Source of the DNA: JAKFXL01 sp947085765
GTDB lineage: Bacteria; Pseudomonadota; Gammaproteobacteria; Tenderiales; Tenderiaceae
NCBI GenBank assembly: GCA_947085765.1
Contig: CAMTXZ010000089.1
Span: forward strand, 1-22,305
Direction of reading: 5' to 3'
DNA: 22,305 nucleotides
A program made the position numbers and the translations under genes. Shown here one piece after another: positions 14,469 through 22,305 of the stretch; the first letter of the stretch is position 1; every line of letters starts with the position of its first letter. The notes beneath the pieces were generated by a model. That model was not told where the DNA came from, ran no database searches, and saw only the letters and a program-made list of their open reading frames with translations.

Positions 14469-14861
14469 CTACACCAGTGCGTCGCGCACAGAGATCAACT
14501 TGTCGCGCACCGTCCTGGCCAGCGCCTCAACACCAGGCTTTTCCACTAATCCCAACACGGCGGCCGGGTCCATAAAGGCCACGGTAATACCACCATCCTC
14601 CTCTTCACGTACCACCACATTACAGGGCAGTAGCAGACCAATATCCGGATCGGCGGTAATCGCCTGATGGGCCAACGGTGGATTACAGGCGCCCAGAATG
14701 CGGTAGGGGCGCTGGTCGATATTGAGCTTCTTTTTCATGGTGGCCTGCACATCGATATCGGTGAGCACACCAAACCCCTCTTTCTGCAATGCGGCAGTCA
14801 CCTGCTCGATTGCCGCATCAAAACCACCTTTGATCTGAACACTAAACGCATATTTCGACAT
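14469..14861 (-). CDS. DUF302 domain protein
   Basis: A 130-residue soluble protein of the DUF302 family. The sequence opens KYAFSVQIKGGFDAAIEQVT, then EGFGVLTDIDVQATMKKKLN, YRILGACNPPLAHQAI and LLLPCNVVVREEEDGG, all characteristic of the family. No signal peptide is visible, so it is probably cytoplasmic. The biochemical role of DUF302 is not established; members often sit beside sulfur, copper or cytochrome genes. Two cysteines, in GACNPP and LLPCNV, are typical and could bind metal or thiols. ATG 14861 has a very strong GGAGGTG ribosome site. It follows the cytochrome gene by 28 bp and precedes copA by 6 bp. Confidence 0.92.
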   Translation of the reverse strand: MSKYAFSVQIKGGFDAAIEQVTAALQKEGFGVLTDIDVQATMKKKLNIDQRPYRILGACNPPLAHQAITADPDIGLLLPCNVVVREEEDGGITVAFMDPAAVLGLVEKPGVEALARTVRDKLISVRDALV

Positions 14862-14889
14862 TACACACCTCCATGGTTGAACTGATTAT

Positions 14890-15354
14890 TCACTTATTGT
14901 TTTGTTGCATCTCATGCCAGGCGACATAAACCTCATCCGGCCACAACGACTGGAACCAGGTAATCAACGCTTCCACCTCCGGCTCACTGAGTCTGCCGCG
15001 CCACGCTGGCATCTTACCCTGACCGGCGGGACTGCCATCAAGAATCATCTGTTTGAGCCAGCTGGTCGAGTGATGCCAGGCATGACCAGTACCATTAAGG
15101 GGTGGTGGCGGAAACATGCCTTCGGTATCGCGATGACGCCAGTCGGGCGAACCTTCAGCGCCCTGGCCATGGCACTCGACACAGTGCTGGCGATAGAGTG
15201 TCTCACCCAACGCCACCTGCTGCGGATCGTGATCACGCTGTAACGCCGGACCGGTAAGCGAAGCGATGCTACGCCCCGTGCCAGGAGCATGTGAATCACA
15301 CCCTGCCAGCACCAGCAGCACCATACCAAAGAGAGCCCATAGTTTTTTATCCAT
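14890..15354 (-). CDS. Monohaem cytochrome c lipoprotein
   Basis: A 154-residue exported cytochrome. The N-terminus KKLWALFGMVLLVLAGCDS is a lipoprotein signal with a lipobox ending in Cys19, so the protein is probably anchored to a membrane on the periplasmic side. The single haem site is CVECH, preceded by GETLYRQH. MPAWRGRLSEPEVEALITWF supplies the probable axial methionine and the C-terminal helix of class I cytochromes c. It resembles small c-type cytochromes with a cbb3-like or SoxX-like fold, and the partner is unknown. It is the first gene of the unit with DUF302, copA and the small peptide. The start ATG 15354 is preceded by an unusual tandem repeat that looks like repeated ribosome sites. 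Confidence 0.9.
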   Translation of the reverse strand: MDKKLWALFGMVLLVLAGCDSHAPGTGRSIASLTGPALQRDHDPQQVALGETLYRQHCVECHGQGAEGSPDWRHRDTEGMFPPPPLNGTGHAWHHSTSWLKQMILDGSPAGQGKMPAWRGRLSEPEVEALITWFQSLWPDEVYVAWHEMQQNNK

Positions 15355-15362
15355 GTTTTACC

Positions 15363-15392
15363 TTCACCTCTTCACCTCTTCACCTCTTCACC
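15363..15392 (-). repeat. Tandem 8-bp repeat (GAGGTGAA) before the cytochrome c start
   Basis: Almost four exact copies of TTCACCTC on the plus strand, which read GAGGTGAA on the minus strand. Each copy looks like a Shine-Dalgarno sequence. The nearest copy is about 8 bases from the ATG at 15354, and the whole array lies in the 5' leader of the cytochrome c mRNA. Confidence 0.85.
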
Positions 15393-15579
15393 ATACACCC
15401 ACACGCAGCCTGCATTCACTAAGTTAGCCAGCGTTCACCAAGGCAGCGTCAGATATTTTGCTCCAGCAGAATACCTGCAAAACCAGCACAGCTCAAAACA
15501 GCGGTTATATTTAAATGGCGTGGGTCGATACAGGGGTGACTTGGATTTGAGAACCGCAACACTTCAGACGGAGCACGGC

Positions 15580-15849
15580 ATGAATTACGAATCTGTTAAA
15601 AACCATTACGAAACGCTGGTGGCCTTTGAGATACGCGACCAGCTCAAGCAGGGCGAAGCCAGCGGCGATGCAGATTATATAGAGGATGTTGCCTGTGTCG
15701 CGCTCAACAAACTGCCACCCCGTTATGTGCGCCACCACGTCGACCTGATCTACTACCTGACCGACGAGGAGAAGATGAAGATGGATAACGCTGTACGCAA
15801 AGCGGTGAGTGAGGCGATCAGCTTTGTGACCAAACACCGGCAGCGTTAA
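15580..15849 (+). CDS. ComFB-like protein
   Basis: An 89-residue protein beginning MNYESVKNHYETLVAFEIRD, followed by YIEDVACVALNKLPPRYVRH. This is the hallmark ALNxLPPRYV block of the late competence protein ComFB family. Work in cyanobacteria has shown ComFB-type proteins to bind cyclic dinucleotides such as c-di-GMP. Many members carry four cysteines that bind zinc; this one has only one (VACVALN), so it is a cysteine-poor variant. I chose ATG 15580 with GGAG eight bases upstream; an in-frame extension to 15520 has no support. It is convergent with the type I secretion operon. A c-di-GMP link to surface adhesion would fit but is inferred. Confidence 0.8.
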   Translation: MNYESVKNHYETLVAFEIRDQLKQGEASGDADYIEDVACVALNKLPPRYVRHHVDLIYYLTDEEKMKMDNAVRKAVSEAISFVTKHRQR

Positions 15850-15876
15850 AACGGCTGGCCGAGGCAATCGTTACCG

Positions 15877-17196
15877 CTATTTGCCGGCCGCCTGAACAAC
15901 ACCCTCTGGTGTCAGCAGACTCTCTCGCAGCTGCCCCAACATCGAGAGCAGTCTGATGCTGGCGACCGATTGATCCACTCCATTGTTCAGCAGATCGGAC
16001 TGGGCGCGGTAACGGTCACCCCTGGCGCTGATCAGGTCCGCAAGACTGCGCCGCGCCGCTGAAAACTGTAGATCGTAAGCACTGACAACCCTGTCGCTCG
16101 CCTCCACCCGCTCCGCCAGGCGTGGGGCAATGATGCGCGCCTCCTGCCAGTTGGACCAGAGCTGTGCCACCTCGCCCTGGATTCTCAGTAATTCAATATC
16201 AACGGCGGCCTGGGCTGCCAACTTGCGCTGCACCGCCTCACGCTTGCGGCTGTAACTGCCGCCGCCCAATGGCAACTGATAGCGCAGCTGAAGCTGGGTA
16301 GAGCTATTGGTCTGGGTCACCGGCACGGGGTCAATATTAGCACTCAGCGTTCGCCGCACCTCCAGGTCCAGACTGGGATAGAGTCCGCCGGCCGCAACAC
16401 CCACCTCCTCGCCCCGCGCTATGGCCCGCTCCTGTGCGGCCAGAACACGACGGTTGCCCATCAGCACCCGCTCCATCAATTGATCCAGGCTCAGGTCGAC
16501 CGGGGTGCTGGCCACCATCGGTTCGCTCAACATCTGCGGCGCCTCGCCCACCAACAACCGATAACGCTGCTCAGCACCCCGCAGCTGCCCACGCAACTGG
16601 GACTGCTGGAGCTCGGCCTGAATCAGGCTGCTACGAACGTACTCCACATCCGCCACCGAAATTCGGCCAAGCTCGGCACGGGTGCCGATATCATCATTCA
16701 GACGACGATGCTCGGCGAGATACTCGTCACCCATGGCCAGCAGCTGGCTGAGGCGAAATACATCGAGATAGGCCTGAGCCACCTGCAGGGCAACCCGCTC
16801 ATGCGCCTCATCCAGATCGGCAACAGTCGCCTCACGCTCATGCTGTGCCGCCGCGACCGTTTGCTGATCAGCCAGACCACGAAACAGGTTCCAGCGCACA
16901 AAGGCATCACTGCGGCGGGTGGTACGATCCAGCGGCGTGCCAAACTGCTCATCATTAGAGTCGCTGGCCACCGCCTCCAACCCCACAGTGGGGTAATAAC
17001 CAGAACGCGCCTGGATGATCCGTTCATCAGCCGCGCTCAGCAGCGCCTCACTGCTGTGGATATCGGGGTGTTGTTGCAAGACCGCCCTGACCACCTCAGG
17101 CAGTGGCGCCGCCACCCCTGGCAACGCCAGCGTCAGCAGCAGCAACGGTGGCAGCAGGCGGAAAAATTCCCGGCGAACCGGCAGCAGTGTTCTCAT
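15877..17196 (-). CDS. TolC-family outer membrane channel of a type I secretion system
   Basis: A 439-residue outer membrane factor. Residues 1-29 form a signal peptide (LLPPLLLLTLALPGVAA). Two repeats of long helices with Gln and Ala heptads follow, including QHPDIHSSEALLSAADERI, VALQVAQAYLDVFRLSQLLA, LGRISVADVEYVRSSLIQAE and the second-half YDLQFSAARRSLADLISAR. It resembles the LapE or AggA subgroup serving adhesin exporters. The start overlaps the HlyD-family stop by four bases (17193-17196), so translation is coupled. It is the last gene of the operon and ends 27 bp from the convergent ComFB-like gene. Confidence 0.92.
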   Translation of the reverse strand: MRTLLPVRREFFRLLPPLLLLTLALPGVAAPLPEVVRAVLQQHPDIHSSEALLSAADERIIQARSGYYPTVGLEAVASDSNDEQFGTPLDRTTRRSDAFVRWNLFRGLADQQTVAAAQHEREATVADLDEAHERVALQVAQAYLDVFRLSQLLAMGDEYLAEHRRLNDDIGTRAELGRISVADVEYVRSSLIQAELQQSQLRGQLRGAEQRYRLLVGEAPQMLSEPMVASTPVDLSLDQLMERVLMGNRRVLAAQERAIARGEEVGVAAGGLYPSLDLEVRRTLSANIDPVPVTQTNSSTQLQLRYQLPLGGGSYSRKREAVQRKLAAQAAVDIELLRIQGEVAQLWSNWQEARIIAPRLAERVEASDRVVSAYDLQFSAARRSLADLISARGDRYRAQSDLLNNGVDQSVASIRLLSMLGQLRESLLTPEGVVQAAGK

Positions 17197-18503
17197 CGTT
17201 CGCGCAATCCCTTATCCAGTGTCTTTATCACCGGTTTGAGCAGATACTCCAGCACAGTCCGTTTACCGGTCTGAATACTGGCATCCGCAGACATGCCGGA
17301 AGAGATGGCAAGACGCTCTTCGAGCTTACCTAGATAGTTATGATCGGTCTCGATAAAGACCTCAAAATAGGCCTCTTCACGCTCATCCACCAGGGCGTCC
17401 GCCCCCACCCGCACCACCTTGCCCGCCAGGGAGCCAAAGATCGAGGAGTCATAGGCGGTGATGCGCACATGCACCACCTGTCCGGGGCGAATAAAGGCAA
17501 TATCGGCCGGTTTGACGCGGGCGGCGATGAGCAGGTTGTCATTGATCGGCACCAATTCCATGATGGTCTCGCCAGGTTTGGCGACACCGCCTTCGGTACT
17601 GATAATGAGGCGGTTAACGATGCCATCCATGGGTGAGCGCAGTTCACGCCGATCGACACGATCCTGCTGGGCGGTGAGCTTCTCTGAAAGATTGATCGAG
17701 TCAGCCGACAGATCACTGAGTTCACGATTACTCTCGGCACGGTGGCGCGCCTCCACCTCATTCAAACGCGAACGCATCTCGGCCACAGCCGCGTCACTCC
17801 GCTCCACGGCGATGCGGGCAGCTTCAAGCTCGCCGGCCAGACGGCTGACCTCCTGACGGACACGCAAAACATCAGCCGCAGCGCCGGCCTTATGGGCCAG
17901 CAGATTCTGTTCCATGGCCAAACTTTCATTGGCAAGCGCCAACTGGGTTGTGAGTGAAACGACTCGGGAACCGGCCTCGTCCAGCTCCTTGCGTTTCTGA
18001 TTAATCTGGCCGCGCACAACTGCCACAGACGCGGCCTGCTCCTGGCGTCGCGATTGCCACAGCTTCTGTTGCTGCGCCACCAAAGTAGGTACCTGCTGTT
18101 GCAACTGCTGGTTAAATACCAGCTCGTCACCACTCAGCTCCGCATTAAGGCGGGCGATGGCGGATTGAATGGCATGCTGGGTCTTTTTCCCCTCACCCAA
18201 CTCAGAGTTGTATTGCAGGTTTTCCACATGGGCCAACAGCTCGCCCTGCTTGACCATCTGCCCTTCACGCACCGCAATATCACGCAGGATGCCACCCTCC
18301 AGACTCTGGATGGTCTGCACCCGACTGGTGGGCACCACCTTGCCCACGGCATGTACGGAAATATCCAGTTGGGCAACACTCATCCAGATCACTACCAGTA
18401 CCAAAAAGGCGGCCAATACGGCGAGCAGGACCATTGCTGCCTTGCGTGGCCCACGATCCATATCTGGATGCGACGCCAGCGCTGTTGGAATCAACCCACT
18501 CAT
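17193..18503 (-). CDS. HlyD-family periplasmic adaptor of a type I secretion system
   Basis: A 436-residue membrane fusion protein that joins the inner-membrane ABC exporter to the outer-membrane channel. A short cytoplasmic N-terminus is followed by a membrane helix near residues 24-44 (MVLLAVLAAFLVLVVIWMSV). VVPTSRVQTIQSLEGGILRD begins the lipoyl half-domain, a long coiled coil spans about 75-275, and RSPMDGIVNRLIISTEGGV is the second lipoyl half. GQVVHVRITAYDSSIFGSL marks the beta-barrel. This is the HlyD/LapC pattern. It overlaps the ABC transporter gene by four bases at 18500-18503 and the channel gene by four at 17193-17196. Confidence 0.95.
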   Translation of the reverse strand: MSGLIPTALASHPDMDRGPRKAAMVLLAVLAAFLVLVVIWMSVAQLDISVHAVGKVVPTSRVQTIQSLEGGILRDIAVREGQMVKQGELLAHVENLQYNSELGEGKKTQHAIQSAIARLNAELSGDELVFNQQLQQQVPTLVAQQQKLWQSRRQEQAASVAVVRGQINQKRKELDEAGSRVVSLTTQLALANESLAMEQNLLAHKAGAAADVLRVRQEVSRLAGELEAARIAVERSDAAVAEMRSRLNEVEARHRAESNRELSDLSADSINLSEKLTAQQDRVDRRELRSPMDGIVNRLIISTEGGVAKPGETIMELVPINDNLLIAARVKPADIAFIRPGQVVHVRITAYDSSIFGSLAGKVVRVGADALVDEREEAYFEVFIETDHNYLGKLEERLAISSGMSADASIQTGKRTVLEYLLKPVIKTLDKGLRER

Positions 18504-20632
18504 GACGGCGCCCTTTGAGCGGCGGTTGCTGCACCCGTCTGCAGGCGACGCAACACCTCATCACGCGGACCATCAAGCATCACCCTGCCTTGGTCGAGCA
18601 CCACCAAACGATCCACCAAGGGCAGCAGGGCTGAACGGTGTGTGACCAGCAACATGGTGGTGTCTTTGAGTTCGCGCAGGTGTTTAATCAGTTGGTTCTC
18701 GGTCGCCGGATCCATCATGCTGCTCGGCTCATCCAGCAACAGCATACGCGGCTGCTGCACCAGGGCGCGGGCGATAGCCACGGCCTGGCGTTGACCGCCG
18801 GAGAGCCGCTCACCACGCTCACCCACCTCAGTCCCCAACCCTTCGGGCAGCTGCGCCAGGGTATCTTCCAGACAGGCCCGACGCACCGCCTGCAACAGCT
18901 CGGCATCGGTGACATTGGCGGCGCCCAGCAGGATGTTTTCGCGAATGGTGCCGTGGAACAGAATCACATCCTGAGGCACGTAACCGATCTGGCGGCGCAG
19001 GCTGAGCGGCTCCATCTGGTTGACCGAGATGCGGTCAACCAGCACCACCCCTTGTTCCGGCGTGTAGATGTTGAGCAGCAGTTTGAGCAGAGTGCTTTTG
19101 CCCGAGCCGATCCGGCCAATAAAGCCGACCTTCTCACCGGGGGCGATTTTCAGATTCAAACCCTTGAGCAGCGGTGGCAGATTGGGATAACCAAACAGCA
19201 CATCGCGCATCTCGATGGTCCCCTGCAACTTGGGCATATGCAGACTGCCGGCCTGGTCATCGGTGGGGGCCGCCATCACCTTATCCAGAGCACTCAAGGC
19301 AATCTTGGTCTGTTCCCAACGGATGATCAGACCGGCAATCTGAGCCGCTGGTGCAATCGCGCGTGAGGCCAACATCGAGACCGCAATCAGCTGCCCGAGT
19401 GTCATGCCCTGCGTCGCCACCAGCATGGCGCCAAACATCACCAGCAGGATCATATTAAGCGCCGTCAACATGGCCGACAGGTTGGCGCCAAAGGCCGTGA
19501 TCTCGCGCATACGCAGACCGTTGTCGGCCATCTGCACGGTCAACATCTCCCAACGCCGCCGCGCCCAGGCATCAGCCCCCAGACCTTTAACGGTATCCAG
19601 GCCGTTCATCACCTCAAAGAGATGCGCAGTGCGCTGGGAACTCTCCTTCATATTTTCATTGAGCACCCGCGACAGCGGCCGACGCAGCAGCCAGGTGAGT
19701 CCCAACATCAGCGGGATGATCACCAGCGGCACCAATACCAACCAGCCGCCGATCAAGGCGATGATCGCCAGGAACAGCAGCATAAAGGGCAGGTCGCCCA
19801 GCAGGGTTAAGGTGGTGGAGGTGAAAAAGTCGCGAATCGTCTCAAAGTCGCGCACCACATTGGCCAGCACCCCACCAGAGGCAGGCCGACTGGCGGCACG
19901 CATGCGCAAGGTGTGGGCAAAAATATGGGTAGAGAGCGCCACATCCGCCTTGCGGGCCGCCGCCTCCAGCAGGTAACTGCGCAGCAGTTTGACCACCATG
20001 TCAAAGACGATCACTACCACCACTGCGGTGGTCAACACCCACAGGCTGTCGAGTGCATTGTTAGGCACCACCCGGTCGTAGACCGCCATGGTGTAAAACG
20101 GGATGACAATCGCCAACAGGTTGATGATCACCGTGCCCAGCAGCGCCCACTGATAGATGCCGCGGTTGGCCTGGAATACATCCCAGAACCAGCGGCGCCG
20201 CTGCGGCAGATGGTAGAGCAGACTTCGGGCATCAAAATGGAACACCGGCCGGGCAAAATACCAGTGGCCGGAATAGTCTTTAAGAAACTCAGAGAGCGGC
20301 ATCCAGTGGCTGCCCTCAACCCCTGGCAGGGAGAACTCCACGCGGTCAGCCTCGCGCGCCAGCACCACCGCAGCATCACCCTCAGAGGTCAATACCAGGG
20401 CTGGCAACATCGACGCCTTAATACGTGACGGCGCCACCTCTGACAGGGTCAGAACCAGCCCCGCCCGCCCCGCGCATTCAGCCATCTCTGCCGTCGTCAC
20501 ATAGCCGGTGGGTAACGGAACACCCGCCACCACCTGATCTGCTTCTACACTCCGGCCAAAATAACGCGCCAGAAAAAGTATCCGGTCAAGCACAACATCT
20601 GCCGGACTATTTGAGTTAAGCGTTGATGACAT
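18500..20632 (-). CDS. Type I secretion ABC transporter with inactive C39-like domain (LapB type)
   Basis: A 710-residue exporter that energises secretion of a large substrate. Residues 1-130 correspond to a C39 peptidase-like domain. The place of the catalytic cysteine reads ADVVLDRILFLARYFG with no cysteine, so it probably binds the substrate without cutting it, as in LapB and HlyB. Five or six membrane helices follow (about 155-430). The ATPase domain has Walker A GRIGSGKST near 507, signature LSGGQRQ near 608 and Walker B MLLLDEPSS near 629. ATG 20632 fits the family. The promoter is presumably in 20633-20710. A terminator separates it from the upstream putative cargo gene. Confidence 0.95.
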   Translation of the reverse strand: MSSTLNSNSPADVVLDRILFLARYFGRSVEADQVVAGVPLPTGYVTTAEMAECAGRAGLVLTLSEVAPSRIKASMLPALVLTSEGDAAVVLAREADRVEFSLPGVEGSHWMPLSEFLKDYSGHWYFARPVFHFDARSLLYHLPQRRRWFWDVFQANRGIYQWALLGTVIINLLAIVIPFYTMAVYDRVVPNNALDSLWVLTTAVVVVIVFDMVVKLLRSYLLEAAARKADVALSTHIFAHTLRMRAASRPASGGVLANVVRDFETIRDFFTSTTLTLLGDLPFMLLFLAIIALIGGWLVLVPLVIIPLMLGLTWLLRRPLSRVLNENMKESSQRTAHLFEVMNGLDTVKGLGADAWARRRWEMLTVQMADNGLRMREITAFGANLSAMLTALNMILLVMFGAMLVATQGMTLGQLIAVSMLASRAIAPAAQIAGLIIRWEQTKIALSALDKVMAAPTDDQAGSLHMPKLQGTIEMRDVLFGYPNLPPLLKGLNLKIAPGEKVGFIGRIGSGKSTLLKLLLNIYTPEQGVVLVDRISVNQMEPLSLRRQIGYVPQDVILFHGTIRENILLGAANVTDAELLQAVRRACLEDTLAQLPEGLGTEVGERGERLSGGQRQAVAIARALVQQPRMLLLDEPSSMMDPATENQLIKHLRELKDTTMLLVTHRSALLPLVDRLVVLDQGRVMLDGPRDEVLRRLQTGAATAAQRAPS

Positions 20633-20712
20633 ACGAAGTTTTGCGGGCCTTTATTAATATCGTGACAACCAATCCCATACAGGATGACTAGCGGCTATTC
20701 CGACCAGAGTTT

Positions 20713-20755
20713 GAAACTAAAAGGTGGAAGCAGCACATTAGCGCTACTTCCACCT
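20713..20755 (-). terminator. Intrinsic terminator after the large secreted protein gene
   Basis: AGGTGGAAG (20722-20730) pairs with CTTCCACCT (20747-20755), and AGC pairs with GCT just inside after one mismatch. On the minus strand the stem is followed by TTTTAGTTT. It therefore ends transcription of the secreted protein before the transporter genes. Confidence 0.75.
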
Positions 20756-20801
20756 GGGTTACTACGATGACCTAGACTGCACTGATTAGGCCTAACTTAC
20801 C

Positions 20802-20819
20802 ATCAAGCGACTGCTTGAT
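20802..20819. repeat. Small inverted repeat across the stop codon of the secreted protein gene
   Basis: ATCAAGC-gact-GCTTGAT is a perfect 7-bp stem with a 4-base loop that includes the TGA stop at 20805-20803. There is no T run. It may protect the transcript end or may be chance. Confidence 0.4.
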
Positions 20820-22305
20820 CGTAGAGATTTGCCATCTGTCGCATCGCATCCACGGCGCTGGTACTGCTATCGAACACAGCATCATTACCAATGGTCTCGC
20901 TTGATACCGCTGCGGGGGCAGCGATATCAGCAAACAGATTGTCCATGTTTATGTCGTTGCTCAGCAAGTCGGCCATGTTTAGCAACTCCACACCCGCCGC
21001 TGCCGCATCGGCTGCCGAGACGTTGAGATAAAGATCGGTCATGTCAACCACCGAACCATCGGCCAGCGTGGCGCCGCTACGCTCCAGATGCAGATTGCCA
21101 TTGGCATCAAGGAACGGCAACTCAATAAAGCCGACCTTCAAGCTGGCAACACCGGCCTCTGTCAGGCTCATCAGCTCACCTGCATCAGTCTCGTGGTTGC
21201 CGTTAATGTCGCGCCATATCTTAAGCTCAGCAAACCGCTCGTCCTTGGCATCCACCACGCCATCACCATTACTGTCAAAGCTGGCAAGCTTGGCGAAACC
21301 ATCACCCTTATTGTTACCACCAAAGAGTTCAGCGATGCTGTCGATCTTGCCGTTACCGTTGGTATCGATAGCCAGGAAGCCATCATCACCCGAGAGCCAG
21401 CCAGACTGAATGGCGTTGCCGTTGCCCAGCAAATCGAAACTGCCCAATGCGTTGCTGCGTGACACAGTGTGGATGCCATCGCCGTTCAAGTCGATGACGA
21501 TTGGGGTGATGCCTGCATCCTTGGTCATATCATTCTGCCCGGGCGCCAGCATGAACTTGCTGGTCAGGGTCACGTTTGTCTTCGCCACCGCGTCACCAGC
21601 AACATCGGAATCGATCGCGTCATTTGTACCCTGATCTTTTTTGGCCCACATCCAGTTGTTCATGTTGGCGCCAGCATACGACACGTTTGTCTTATCGAAG
21701 CGCAACTGATAAGTGCCAGAATCCAGATTGGTGAAAAGATAGTTGCCGGATGCGTTGGTAGTGGTTGTACTCACAATCACGCCGTTGCCGTCTAACAAAG
21801 CCACCTTGACACCACCAATGCCTGACTCACCTACATCCTGAATATTATTGTGGTTCTTGTCATCCCAGACCTTGTCACCAACAGAGGATTTCAGGGGCTG
21901 AGTGACCACCGGCTCGCAGACAGCGGTAGTGGCAGCGAGCTTCTCAATCTTAAAGAAGTCATTCGACTCACCCGGTTTGGCGGCGATGATCAACACGTTG
22001 CCTTCGACGTTGCCGTTATTAAAATCAGCCCAACGAGCCGAACTCAGCGAGGTGTTGTTAACCTCGGTGAATCCCATATTCGCCAACACCGCATCACTCA
22101 ACTGCAAGTGGTTGGTAAACGGTGTAGTGGCAGTGCCGATCCAGACCTTGATATCGCTGTCGCCAATCACGTAACCCAGATAGGCCTTGTCAACCACCAC
22201 CTCTTGCGAGAACTCAAACAGGACGTAGTTATCGCGTCCGTTATTATCAATCGTGTGGCTGGAGTTGCTGCTGCCGCTGCCTTCGCTGCTATCGGTCACA
22301 CCCAA
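20803..22305 (-). CDS. Large secreted repeat protein, C-terminal 500 residues (5' end outside window)
   Basis: The frame is open to the window edge, so the true start lies outside. In the visible part, residues 20-125 form a beta-rich domain (YVLFEFSQEVVVDKAYLGYV, IGTATTPFTNHLQLSDAVL). About 140-270 is an SdrD-B-like domain (GDKVWDDKNHNNIQDVGESG, TNASGNYLFTNLDSGTYQLRF). About 275-430 holds the PIVIDLNGDGIHTV domain with calcium-binding DxDxDG-type loops (DTNGNGKIDS, DSNGDGVVDA, DINGNHETDA) often found near the end of RTX proteins. The acidic, small-residue C-terminus ends NLYDQAVA and probably carries the type I secretion signal. The transporter operon directly downstream is its likely exporter. 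Adhesin is the most likely role, but a surface enzyme cannot be excluded because the N-terminal bulk is not seen. Confidence 0.82.
   Translation of the reverse strand: MGVTDSSEGSGSSNSSHTIDNNGRDNYVLFEFSQEVVVDKAYLGYVIGDSDIKVWIGTATTPFTNHLQLSDAVLANMGFTEVNNTSLSSARWADFNNGNVEGNVLIIAAKPGESNDFFKIEKLAATTAVCEPVVTQPLKSSVGDKVWDDKNHNNIQDVGESGIGGVKVALLDGNGVIVSTTTTNASGNYLFTNLDSGTYQLRFDKTNVSYAGANMNNWMWAKKDQGTNDAIDSDVAGDAVAKTNVTLTSKFMLAPGQNDMTKDAGITPIVIDLNGDGIHTVSRSNALGSFDLLGNGNAIQSGWLSGDDGFLAIDTNGNGKIDSIAELFGGNNKGDGFAKLASFDSNGDGVVDAKDERFAELKIWRDINGNHETDAGELMSLTEAGVASLKVGFIELPFLDANGNLHLERSGATLADGSVVDMTDLYLNVSAADAAAAGVELLNMADLLSNDINMDNLFADIAAPAAVSSETIGNDAVFDSSTSAVDAMRQMANLYDQAVA

Noticed and set aside
13650..14549. 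299-residue plus-strand frame opposite copA
   Set aside because: Its composition is dominated by His, Arg and Gln, typical of the antisense of a GC-rich gene, and copA motifs on the other strand are clear.

Overview
The window reads as chromosomal DNA of a gammaproteobacterium, probably an environmental, possibly sulfur-oxidising or autotrophic one. This rests on protein style (SspA/SspB pair, RNase PH-RdgB pair, TrhP, a Lap-type type I secretion system) and on a LysR regulator that resembles CbbR. I cannot name the species from sequence alone. Genes are dense and GC-rich. The exceptions are an AT-rich gene-free stretch at 10344-10951 and the gap at 5036-5403.

Layout. 1-79 is the N-terminus of a probable IS630-like transposase running off the edge. 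215-4165 is a very large hybrid sensor kinase (Cache sensor, two PAS, HisKA, HATPase, degenerate receiver, receiver, HPt), convergent with a receiver-plus-C-terminal-domain response regulator (4289-5035). 5404-8170 is a housekeeping block: rph, rdgB (its 3' end invaded by a palindromic repeat) and trhP. A PrxQ-type peroxiredoxin (8253-8717) and a SAM methyltransferase (8780-9379) face each other across a strong hairpin. A CbbR-like LysR gene (9405-10343) is divergent from the gene-free stretch.

The gene-free stretch holds the most unusual signal: two homologous RNA genes on the + strand, about 123 and 120 nt, 273 bp apart. Each has an upstream ATAGATAA...CTAT dyad at the same distance from a TATCAT -10 box, and ends in a two-part terminator hairpin that exposes a 19-nt loop made almost only of C and U. 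The stems show a compensatory base change. The first dyad also lies over the start region of the divergent LysR promoter. I infer a pair of sibling small RNAs that bind ribosome-binding sites and are possibly controlled by that LysR protein.

10952-12007 is the sspA-sspB operon. 12151-15354 is an apparent operon of cytochrome c lipoprotein, DUF302 protein, CopA copper ATPase and a 26-residue membrane peptide overlapping the copA stop. 15580-15849 is a small ComFB-like protein. 15877-20632 is a translationally coupled type I secretion operon (ABC transporter, HlyD adaptor, TolC-like channel). Its likely cargo is the large secreted protein whose last 500 codons fill 20803-22305, with SdrD-B-like and calcium-binding repeats.
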